Origin: Bacillus sp. UNC41MFS5
GTDB lineage: Bacteria; Bacillota; Bacilli; Bacillales_B; DSM-18226
Assembly: GCF_000686805.1 (NCBI RefSeq)
Contig: NZ_KK366020.1
Span: forward strand, 210,969-274,968
DNA: 64,000 bases
Direction of reading: 5' to 3'
Below the pieces are notes generated by a model. That model ran no database searches. It was not told the origin of the DNA and saw nothing but the letters and a program-made list of their open reading frames with translations. Below, in pieces: positions 41,096-48,082 of this stretch; position 1 is the stretch's first letter, and every line of letters starts with the position of its first letter. Position numbers and translations under genes: made by a program.

Positions 41096-42406
41096 TTGGA
41101 AAAGATTATCGTCCGCGGCGGAAAAAGGCTTGATGGAACGGTTAAAGTTGAAGGCGCAAAAAATGCCGTTCTGCCTGTACTCGCTGCAACATTATTAGCA
41201 AGTGACGGAAAAAGTGTATTACGTGATGTACCTACACTCTCCGATGTATACACAATTAATGAAGTTTTACGCAATCTAAATGCTGAAGTGTCGTTTGAAA
41301 ACAATACAGTCGTAGTAGATGCATCCACAGCGTTAAAAGATGAGGCGCCATTCGAATACGTTCGAAAAATGCGCGCATCTGTGCTTGTCATGGGATCATT
41401 ACTCGCTCGTAATGGCCGTGCACGTGTGGCTTTACCGGGTGGCTGTGCTATTGGATCCCGTCCTATCGATCAGCATCTCAAAGGCTTTGAAGCCATGGGA
41501 GCTACAGTCAAGGTAGGAAACGGTTTTATTGAAGCGGAAGTTAAAGGCCGCTTACAAGGTGCGAAGATTTATTTAGACTTCCCAAGTGTTGGGGCCACTG
41601 AAAATATTATGATGGCTGCCACTCTTGCGGTTGGTACAACAATTATTGAGAACGTGGCAAAAGAACCAGAAATCGTCGACCTTGCCAACTTCTTGAACAA
41701 AATGGGCGCTAAAGTTCGCGGTGCCGGCACTGGAACTCTTCGTATTGAAGGGGTAAACGTGTTATTTGGTGCAGACCACAATATTATTCCTGACCGAATC
41801 GAAGCTGGTACCTTCATGGTGGCTGCAGCGATTACGGGCGGTAATGTATTGGTAAAAGGCGCTGTTCCTGAACATTTATCATCTTTGATTGCAAAAATGG
41901 TAGAAATGGGCATCACGATTCGTGAGGAAGAAGATGGCGTCCGTGTCATCGGAACCGATCGTCTGAAGGCTGTCGACATCAAGACGATGCCGCATCCTGG
42001 TTTCCCTACAGATATGCAATCACAAATGATGGCATTGCTGCTTCGTGCTAATGGAACTTCGATGATTACCGAAACGGTATTCGAAAACCGTTTTATGCAT
42101 GTCGAGGAATTCCGCCGTATGAACGCAGACATCAAGATTGAAGGCCGTTCCGTTATTTTAAATGGTTCTTCAAATTTACAAGGTGCAGAAGTATCAGCGA
42201 CAGATCTTCGTGCCGCTGCTGCATTGATTTTAACTGGTTTAGTATCTGAAGGCATGACACGCGTGACTGAGTTGAAACACTTAGACCGCGGTTATGTTGA
42301 CTTCCACGGTAAACTAGCAAGACTAGGCGCCGACATCGAACGGATCAACGAAGCAAACGAAACGTTCACAGAAGTCCAAAACCTTGTATCGGATATGAAT
42401 GCGTAA
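41096..42406 (+). CDS. murA: UDP-GlcNAc 1-carboxyvinyltransferase MurA
   Basis: The first committed enzyme of peptidoglycan synthesis: transfers enolpyruvate from PEP to UDP-GlcNAc. 436 residues. [15 protein letters not shown] (Lys22, Asn23) and the fosfomycin-reactive loop LPGGCAIG with Cys117 are present, with [10 protein letters not shown] further on. It starts at TTG with GCGGAGGGG 8 nt upstream; rare starts often limit output. Context matches murAA of B. subtilis (before spoIID). Confidence 0.95.
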   Translation: MEKIIVRGGKRLDGTVKVEGAKNAVLPVLAATLLASDGKSVLRDVPTLSDVYTINEVLRNLNAEVSFENNTVVVDASTALKDEAPFEYVRKMRASVLVMGSLLARNGRARVALPGGCAIGSRPIDQHLKGFEAMGATVKVGNGFIEAEVKGRLQGAKIYLDFPSVGATENIMMAATLAVGTTIIENVAKEPEIVDLANFLNKMGAKVRGAGTGTLRIEGVNVLFGADHNIIPDRIEAGTFMVAAAITGGNVLVKGAVPEHLSSLIAKMVEMGITIREEEDGVRVIGTDRLKAVDIKTMPHPGFPTDMQSQMMALLLRANGTSMITETVFENRFMHVEEFRRMNADIKIEGRSVILNGSSNLQGAEVSATDLRAAAALILTGLVSEGMTRVTELKHLDRGYVDFHGKLARLGADIERINEANETFTEVQNLVSDMNA

Positions 42407-42484
42407 GTGGTTTCGGATCTAATCTAATCTGTAAGAGGATTAGGTAAGCCTGAAATCCAGTAACAACAAGCAATCGCAAAACAA

Positions 42485-42516
42485 CGGGCCCTGATGTAGA
42501 ATCGGGCCTTTTTTGT
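42485..42516 (+). terminator. Terminator after murA
   Basis: GGGCC and its complement around GATGTAGAAT, followed by six T. The rest of the 320-bp gap to spoIID holds two GGTGCCTGACACC copies. Confidence 0.7.
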
Positions 42517-42529
42517 GTTTAGCTTGGAT

Positions 42530-42590
42530 GGTGTCAGGCACCACAAAAAGACATTTGTCCACGAGTTGTCCACGAGCGGTGCCTGACACC
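42530..42590. repeat. Inverted pair of the 13-bp repeat with GTCCAC spacers
   Basis: GGTGTCAGGCACC (42530-42542) and GGTGCCTGACACC (42578-42590) flank GACATTTGTCCACGAGTTGT. Similar companion sequences (ACAAAA-GACA-TTGTCC) accompany other copies. Confidence 0.85.
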
Positions 42591-42727
42591 ACGTTTTGAC
42601 ACCATGTTCAGTTTTATGAAAAAATCCGTAATAAATGCTTGTCCGCCTCCATATGTATTAATTGAGACGCATCCCGCCTTTGGTATGTTTTGGTGTGGTT
42701 GTGAATTTGCAAACTGGAGGCACTCTC

Positions 42728-43765
42728 ATGATAAAAATCAAACCATTCGTCGTAGTAGCAGCAGTCCTTATTGCCTTGACACTGATTATTCCCGCAGTCC
42801 TTGTTTTACCATTTTCTGATGAACATCACGCGAGCGGAAAGTTAGGGGAGGATTTAACTAAGACCCCCGCAAAAGAAGCAAAAGCAGTGCCGGCTTCTTC
42901 CGACCCTGCCGTTGATGTCGCCGTATTCCGGACTGCAAAATCAACCATTGAAAGTGTCCAATTAGAAGATTACCTCGTTGGCGTAGTGGCAGCTGAAATG
43001 CCCGTAGATTTCAAAGATGAAGCTCTCAAGGCCCAGGCATTAACAGCGAGAACGTATATCGTTAACCGATTAATTAATAAAGATACGCTGGGCGTTCCAA
43101 AAGGTGCTCAGGTGACTGACACCGTGATCCACCAGGTTTATATGAATGATGCGGAACAGAGGAGGGATTGGGGCGCAAATTATGATTGGAAAAAGAAGAA
43201 GATCGTAGATGCTGTACGCTCAACAGCCGGACAAATTTTGACCTATGACGGCAAGCCAATCGATGCCTTGTTTTTCTCGACAGGCAATGGCTATACGGAA
43301 AACTCAGAAGACGTTTGGGAAGGGAAATTCCCTTATTTGAGAAGTGTATCCAGTCCATGGGATATAAAGTCCCCAAAATATAACAGTCAAAAGGTGATGT
43401 CCGTTCATGAGTTTGAAACACGGCTTGGTGTGAACCTTGGTTCTGGATCAACAATTGGCAAGATTGTGGACCGGACGGCGGGCAAACGTGTGGGTAAGGT
43501 CGATTTCAATGGGAAAGTCCTATCAGGGATAGAAATCCGCGAAAAACTGGAGCTACGCTCGTCTGACTTCTCGTGGAAGCGCAAGGGCGACAATATTGTG
43601 ATCACGACGAAGGGATTTGGCCATGGCGTCGGGATGAGCCAATACGGGGCAAACGGGATGGCTAAGGAAGGCAAGAACTATCAGGAGATCGTGAAGCATT
43701 ACTACAAGGGCGTGGAGATTACAGCAGCGGATCATATGCTTGATACGGTTACTGCGAAGAAATAG
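42728..43765 (+). CDS. spoIID: Stage II sporulation protein D
   Basis: A 345-residue lytic transglycosylase of the engulfment machinery, anchored by an N-terminal helix (PFVVVAAVLIALTLIIPAVLV). The SpoIID domain shows VEDYLVGVVAAEMP (catalytic Glu), ALKAQALTARTYIV and, near the end, GHGVGMSQYGANGMA. It thins septal peptidoglycan so that the mother-cell membrane can engulf the forespore. The ATG at 42728 has CTGGAGG upstream. Length and place after murA match B. subtilis. Confidence 0.95.
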   Translation: MIKIKPFVVVAAVLIALTLIIPAVLVLPFSDEHHASGKLGEDLTKTPAKEAKAVPASSDPAVDVAVFRTAKSTIESVQLEDYLVGVVAAEMPVDFKDEALKAQALTARTYIVNRLINKDTLGVPKGAQVTDTVIHQVYMNDAEQRRDWGANYDWKKKKIVDAVRSTAGQILTYDGKPIDALFFSTGNGYTENSEDVWEGKFPYLRSVSSPWDIKSPKYNSQKVMSVHEFETRLGVNLGSGSTIGKIVDRTAGKRVGKVDFNGKVLSGIEIREKLELRSSDFSWKRKGDNIVITTKGFGHGVGMSQYGANGMAKEGKNYQEIVKHYYKGVEITAADHMLDTVTAKK

Positions 43766-43777
43766 ATTTGTTTGGTG

Positions 43778-43813
43778 AGCCAGGCTGGGGTGGGAAGATG
43801 CCTGGCTTTTTTT
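43778..43813 (+). terminator. Terminator after spoIID
   Basis: AGCCAGGC and GCCTGGCT with a 14-nt loop, followed by TTTTTTT. Confidence 0.88.
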
Positions 43814-43828
43814 GTGTGGTGGGAAAAA

Positions 43829-44017
43829 TGGATCTGCCCGAATTGCAAGTGCAAATCTAAAACAGATCATATCCAAGCTATCAACGATTACTTTCTTTTA
43901 ATTAAAACCTCGATTACAAACTCTGAATTGAGATGTTATCTGCATATTGACTCTCCTAAAAGTGCTAATAAAATCCTTAAATCTATGAACTTAGCCTTTA
44001 CAGGGACCTTAAATTAA
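43829..44017 (+). pseudogene. Remnant of a small Cys-rich protein gene
   Basis: An open stretch encoding CPNCKCKSKTDHIQ, then INDYFLLIKTSITNSELRC and ANKILKSMNLAFTGT, with protein-like composition and a CxxCxC motif. It has no ribosome site, and the only upstream starts lie in the spoIID terminator. Just past its stop another frame reads KGRIYFPK, as if a frameshift had cut the reading frame. Probably a broken gene; family not recognised. Confidence 0.4.
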
Positions 44018-44041
44018 AGGGCAGAATTTATTTTCCTAAAA

Positions 44042-44458
44042 CTACACACGGCTTAGTGCTTTACCAAACCCCTTAAATTTCCCTTTAAACAATGCCCCTC
44101 TAATAAAATAAAAACAAACCAAGATGCCGGTGAAGTCTTTGACTAGGTCGAACCAAGACGCGGAGCGGTAGGCGTAGAAGGATTGGTGGATTTCGTCGCT
44201 GATTCCATAGAGGCCAGCGATTACAGCGCAGGCTATGTTTAAGGCCGGCGTGAACGCTCCTCGGCGGGTTAACATCGCTAACACTAGCAAAACGTACAAA
44301 ATCGCGAACTCTATTAAATGCAATGATTCCTTAATGGTGTGGTCGACTTGGGAATCCGGCAGCTTAACGAAATGGTCGGCTGGCAGGCTCGAAATAATAA
44401 AAATGGCCGCCATATAGGCAAACGGGAGCACCCGCAATACCCACTTAAAGATTTTCAT
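44042..44458 (-). CDS. VanZ-family membrane protein
   Basis: A 138-residue protein with four hydrophobic helices. The VanZ pattern is seen in FIISSLPADHF, the region DHTIKESLHLIEFAILYVLL and YGISDEIHQSFYAYRSASWFDLVKDFTGIL. AGGAGGA lies upstream of the chosen ATG. VanZ-like proteins are linked to glycopeptide tolerance, but most are uncharacterised envelope proteins; no van genes are nearby. It is convergent with spoIID and divergent from spoIIQ. Confidence 0.85.
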   Translation of the reverse strand: MKIFKWVLRVLPFAYMAAIFIISSLPADHFVKLPDSQVDHTIKESLHLIEFAILYVLLVLAMLTRRGAFTPALNIACAVIAGLYGISDEIHQSFYAYRSASWFDLVKDFTGILVCFYFIRGALFKGKFKGFGKALSRV

Positions 44459-44570
44459 AAAATTTCCTCCTATAATGGTACATTCTCCTCGAAAAATAAT
44501 TTTTCTAACTTCATGCATAAAAATTTAATCACTGTCGAAAAATAAGTTCAAAAAAATTTTTTTCACTAGT

Positions 44571-44600
44571 GTATATAATTCTACTTATCTGTTCAGAATG
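44571..44600 (+). promoter_or_regulatory. Candidate SigF promoter of spoIIQ
   Basis: GTATA, 15 nt, GTTCAGAATG, which fits the forespore SigF/SigG consensus (GYATA-N15-GGNNANAHTR) with one mismatch. B. subtilis spoIIQ is SigF-dependent. The predicted transcript would have a very short leader. Confidence 0.55.
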
Positions 44601-44618
44601 ATTGCTGAGGTGATGAAA

Positions 44619-45476
44619 ATGAGAGAGGAAGAAAACAAACGATCTTCTCAAAGTTCCAGCGTAAAACGCTTTTTCAAAAAGCGTTGGGTATTTCCAGCCA
44701 TCTATATTGCAAGTGCAGCAATCATTTTGACCGCGGTACTATGGTATCAAACAAGCAACAACGCGTCAGACAAATACGATTACAAATCCACGGATATTGC
44801 TGGTAAAAAGAATCAAGAGCCAGCTGTTGAAGTTAGCAAGACATTTGAAGACTTCAAAATGCCTGTGGAAAATGCGGATGCGGCTGTCGTAAAAACGAAA
44901 TTCTATGATTTCAACGGAAAAACGGAAGACCAGGAAGCGGCTTTGGTATTCTATAATAATACCTACCAACCAAATACTGGTATCGATGTAACCGTGAAAG
45001 ACGGCGAATCGTTTGATGTTGTTGCATCACTAAGTGGTACTGTCACACGTGTTGAAGAAGATGCAGTCCTTGGGAATGTCATTGAACTAGAACACGACAA
45101 AGGTATTGTAACACAATATCAATCCGTTAAAGACATAAAGATCAAGGTTGGCGAAGAAGTAAAACAGGGACAAGTGATTGCCAAGGCTGGACAAAGCTTG
45201 TTCAATGAAAAAGCTGGAACACATGTACATTTTGAAATTCGTAAAGATGGAATTGCTGTAAATCCAAGTGACTATTTTGAAAAATCGCTAAGCACTTTAC
45301 AGGAAGCAAAACTTTCGAATGAAAATGCAAGCGAATCAGTAGAAACTCCACAAATGAAGGAAAAAGAGCAAATGATTGAGGATCCAGACAATTCTCTTGA
45401 CCAAGAAAACTCTTCTGACCAAGATAAAAACGTGGACGACAATTCTACTAACTCAACAGAAAAAACAAACTCATAA
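44619..45476 (+). CDS. spoIIQ: Stage II sporulation protein Q
   Basis: A 285-residue forespore membrane protein that pairs with SpoIIIAH across the intermembrane space to form the feeding-tube channel. MREEENKRSS and FFKKRWVFPAIYIASAA (anchor) match B. subtilis, followed by a LytM/M23 domain (SLSGTVTRVEED, HVHFEIRKDGIAVNPSDYF). The first metal ligand position reads NTYQPNTGIDV, so the usual His of HxGxD is missing and the domain should lack endopeptidase activity, as in B. subtilis. The tail is acidic and disordered. Start chosen at 44619 with GAGGTG 6 nt upstream. Confidence 0.94.
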   Translation: MREEENKRSSQSSSVKRFFKKRWVFPAIYIASAAIILTAVLWYQTSNNASDKYDYKSTDIAGKKNQEPAVEVSKTFEDFKMPVENADAAVVKTKFYDFNGKTEDQEAALVFYNNTYQPNTGIDVTVKDGESFDVVASLSGTVTRVEEDAVLGNVIELEHDKGIVTQYQSVKDIKIKVGEEVKQGQVIAKAGQSLFNEKAGTHVHFEIRKDGIAVNPSDYFEKSLSTLQEAKLSNENASESVETPQMKEKEQMIEDPDNSLDQENSSDQDKNVDDNSTNSTEKTNS

Positions 45477-45495
45477 TCATAACGTAACAAAGGGG

Positions 45496-45520
45496 AAGGG
45501 GAATTCTTTCCTCTTTTTTT
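45496..45520 (+). terminator. Terminator after spoIIQ
   Basis: AAGGGGAA and TTCCTCTT (one G-U) around TTCT, continuing into a T run. Confidence 0.6.
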
Positions 45521-45624
45521 TGCACTTATTTCACACTCTTCCCCACAATTTCACACTTTATCTTACTCATAATAAATGGACAAAACACCATTTTTTGTAT
45601 ATTCACGGTATAATAATAATTATG

Positions 45625-45707
45625 GGTGCCTGACACCAGGAGTAGATAAAAGTGTCTGCCGCTGGTGCACAAAATGGAGAAAGTGTCTTTTTGTGGTGCC
45701 TGACACC
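45625..45707. repeat. Two GGTGCCTGACACC copies before the PBP3-type gene
   Basis: Exact copies at 45625-45637 and 45695-45707, both direct, within the promoter region of the penicillin-binding protein gene. Confidence 0.9.
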
Positions 45708-45743
45708 GAACACCGAAAATTACTTTTTAAGGGAGGGATTTTG

Positions 45744-47741
45744 TTGAGGAAGTTTGTAGGGGCCATGCTGGTGGTGCTGCTGATGATGGCGGTTCTGGCT
45801 GGCTGTAGTAAGGAGCCGACGCCGCAGGATCGTTTTGCGAAGTACATAGCGTTATGGAATGGGCAGAAGTTTGATCAGATGTATGATTATCTTTCTAATG
45901 ATGCGAAGAAGAAAATCACCAAAGAGGAATTTACAAACCGCTATCAAAAAATCTACAAAGATCTTCAGATAACAGACCTCAAGGTTGCCTTTAAAAAACC
46001 AAAAGAAGATAAACAGGCAGAAAAAGAACAAGTCCAATATTCGTTTTCCGCAAGCATGAATAGCGTGGCGGGACCGATTCAATTCACCCGAAAAGCTCAA
46101 TTGAAAAAAGAAGAGCGAGCTGACAAGAAGAATTGGTATGTAAACTGGAATACAGGGTTCATTTTTCCGAAATTGCAAGAAGGGGATAAGATTGGCATTA
46201 ATACGACTGCGCCAAAAAGAGGAGAAATCCTCGACCGCAATGAAATCGGGCTGGCTGTAAATGGCCAAGTGTATGAGGTCGGTGTGGTGGCAGGGAAGGT
46301 GACGGACCAGGTGCTAGAGCCACTGTCCTCGCTGTTAAAAATGAGTCCTGAGCAGATTAAGAAGGCGATTAGTGCTAGTTGGGTGAAGCCGGAACTGTTT
46401 GTGCCATTGAAGCGGGTGTCGATGCAGGATGAGGCACGGATTGCCCAGCTGATTGCGCTCGAGCCGGTGCAAACGCGAAAGGTGGAAGCACGAATCTATC
46501 CGTATGGCAAAGCGGCGGCACAACTTATTGGATATGTTGGAGCAATCACGGCGGATGAGTTGGAGAAACTCAAAGAGAAAGGCTACACAAGCAGTGATAT
46601 GATTGGAAAAAGAGGGCTTGAGCAAGTGTACGACGAGCAGTTAAGGGGCAAGCCTGGGGTGACGATTACCATTAACAAGAAGAATGGCGGCAAGGAGGTG
46701 CTCGCTGAAAAGCCGGTTGAGGATGGAAAAGCGGTGAAGCTGACGATTGATGTGGATGTTCAGACAGCAATCTATGACCAACTTGGCAAGGAAGCGGGCA
46801 CGGGAGCCGCTATGAACCCAGTAACGGGGGAAACGCTGGCGCTTGTCAGCACGCCTTCATTTGACCCGAATCAAGCGATGCTTGGCTTCTCGGCGGCTGA
46901 ATGGAAGGCACTGCAGGAAAACAAGCAACAGCCGCTCGCTACGCGCTTTAGACAGACCTTCGCGCCGGGGTCTGTCATGAAGGCCATTACGGCTGGTGTG
47001 GCATTGGAGAACGGAGCGATCACGCCGGAGCAAGCGGTACCGATATTAGGGAAGAAGTGGCAAAAGGATAAGTCTTGGGGCGGCTATTTTGTAACGCGGG
47101 TCCACGCTGGATCAGCTCCGGTTAATCTGGAAAAGGCGTTTGTATTTAGTGATAATATTTATTTTGCCCAAGCGGCGTTAAAAATGGGTAAAGCTGCGTT
47201 CGCGGATGGGCTGAAGAAATTTGGCTTTGAGGAAGAGCTGGCGTTCCCATTCCCGCTCGAGAAATCAACGATTGGCGCGCTGGACCGAGATATATCGCTT
47301 GCCGATTCGGGCTATGGGCAAGGGCAGATTCAAATGAGTATCGTTCATCTGTTGTCGGCGTATACACCATTTATCAATAATGGAAATATGATTAAGCCGA
47401 TTCTTTTGGCGGATGAGCAGCAGGGCCAAGTGTGGAAGGAGGCCGTGGTCTCAGCGGAACATGCCGGGGTAATTGCGGCAGATTTGCGGAAGGTGGTTGG
47501 CGATGCCGCCGGAACAGCACATGCGGCCGATATGAAGGGTTATCCGCTGGCCGGCAAGACAGGGACAGCAGAGATAAAACAGAAGCAAGGTGAAACGGGT
47601 ACGGAAAATGGCTGGTTCATTGGATATAACACAAATTCACCAAATTTGATGGTCGGGATGATGGTCGAGAATGTCCAGAAGCGGGGCGGCTCACAGATAC
47701 CGGTGAAGAAAGTGAAGAAGGTCTTTGAATTGGTACGGTAG
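45744..47741 (+). CDS. pbpC: Class B penicillin-binding protein 3 (PbpC/PBP2a-like)
   Basis: A 665-residue transpeptidase anchored as a lipoprotein (AVLAGCSKEP lipobox). Layout: an NTF2-like MecA_N domain (~30-145), a PBP dimer domain (~155-320, RGEILDRNEIGLAVNG) and the transpeptidase with SxxK in FAPGSVMKAIT, SxN as FSDNIYF and KTGT in LAGKTGTAEIK. This is the MecA/PBP3 architecture, known for low beta-lactam affinity in some species. TTG start with GGGAGGG 6 nt upstream. Length equals B. subtilis PbpC. Confidence 0.9.
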   Translation: MRKFVGAMLVVLLMMAVLAGCSKEPTPQDRFAKYIALWNGQKFDQMYDYLSNDAKKKITKEEFTNRYQKIYKDLQITDLKVAFKKPKEDKQAEKEQVQYSFSASMNSVAGPIQFTRKAQLKKEERADKKNWYVNWNTGFIFPKLQEGDKIGINTTAPKRGEILDRNEIGLAVNGQVYEVGVVAGKVTDQVLEPLSSLLKMSPEQIKKAISASWVKPELFVPLKRVSMQDEARIAQLIALEPVQTRKVEARIYPYGKAAAQLIGYVGAITADELEKLKEKGYTSSDMIGKRGLEQVYDEQLRGKPGVTITINKKNGGKEVLAEKPVEDGKAVKLTIDVDVQTAIYDQLGKEAGTGAAMNPVTGETLALVSTPSFDPNQAMLGFSAAEWKALQENKQQPLATRFRQTFAPGSVMKAITAGVALENGAITPEQAVPILGKKWQKDKSWGGYFVTRVHAGSAPVNLEKAFVFSDNIYFAQAALKMGKAAFADGLKKFGFEEELAFPFPLEKSTIGALDRDISLADSGYGQGQIQMSIVHLLSAYTPFINNGNMIKPILLADEQQGQVWKEAVVSAEHAGVIAADLRKVVGDAAGTAHAADMKGYPLAGKTGTAEIKQKQGETGTENGWFIGYNTNSPNLMVGMMVENVQKRGGSQIPVKKVKKVFELVR

Positions 47742-47760
47742 ATGGGTACTGGTACTGTGT

Positions 47761-47773
47761 GGTGTCAGGCACC
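47761..47773. repeat. GGTGTCAGGCACC copy after pbpC
   Basis: Exact 13-mer 20 bp after the stop. The 340-bp gap to the next gene also holds a terminator and several TTTACTGTC-like words (47880-47975). Confidence 0.9.
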
Positions 47774-47806
47774 ACAATGGGACGTTAGCTAATACGATTG
47801 GAGATG

Positions 47807-47832
47807 AAACACCTAGGGGCTAGGTGTTTTTT
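47807..47832 (+). terminator. Terminator after pbpC
   Basis: AAACACCTAG-GGG-CTAGGTGTTT followed by TTT and more T. Confidence 0.88.
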
Positions 47833-48082
47833 CTTTGTTTTGTGGTCCTTTTTTAATTGGGATGATGGGGGAATTCCTATTTATTGTTGGGTTAGGGTTT
47901 TACGATCCAGTTTTGGCTATTTACTGTCGGGATCGGGGGATTTACTGCCCACTTTCATTCTTTTACTGTCCTGCTCCCGGGTTTGTTGGTTTTACCATGA
48001 AGAAAGTGGAAAAAGGATATTGTAATATCGGATACCACCCATGATAATGAATATTATAAAACTATTAATGGAGAACAATCGG

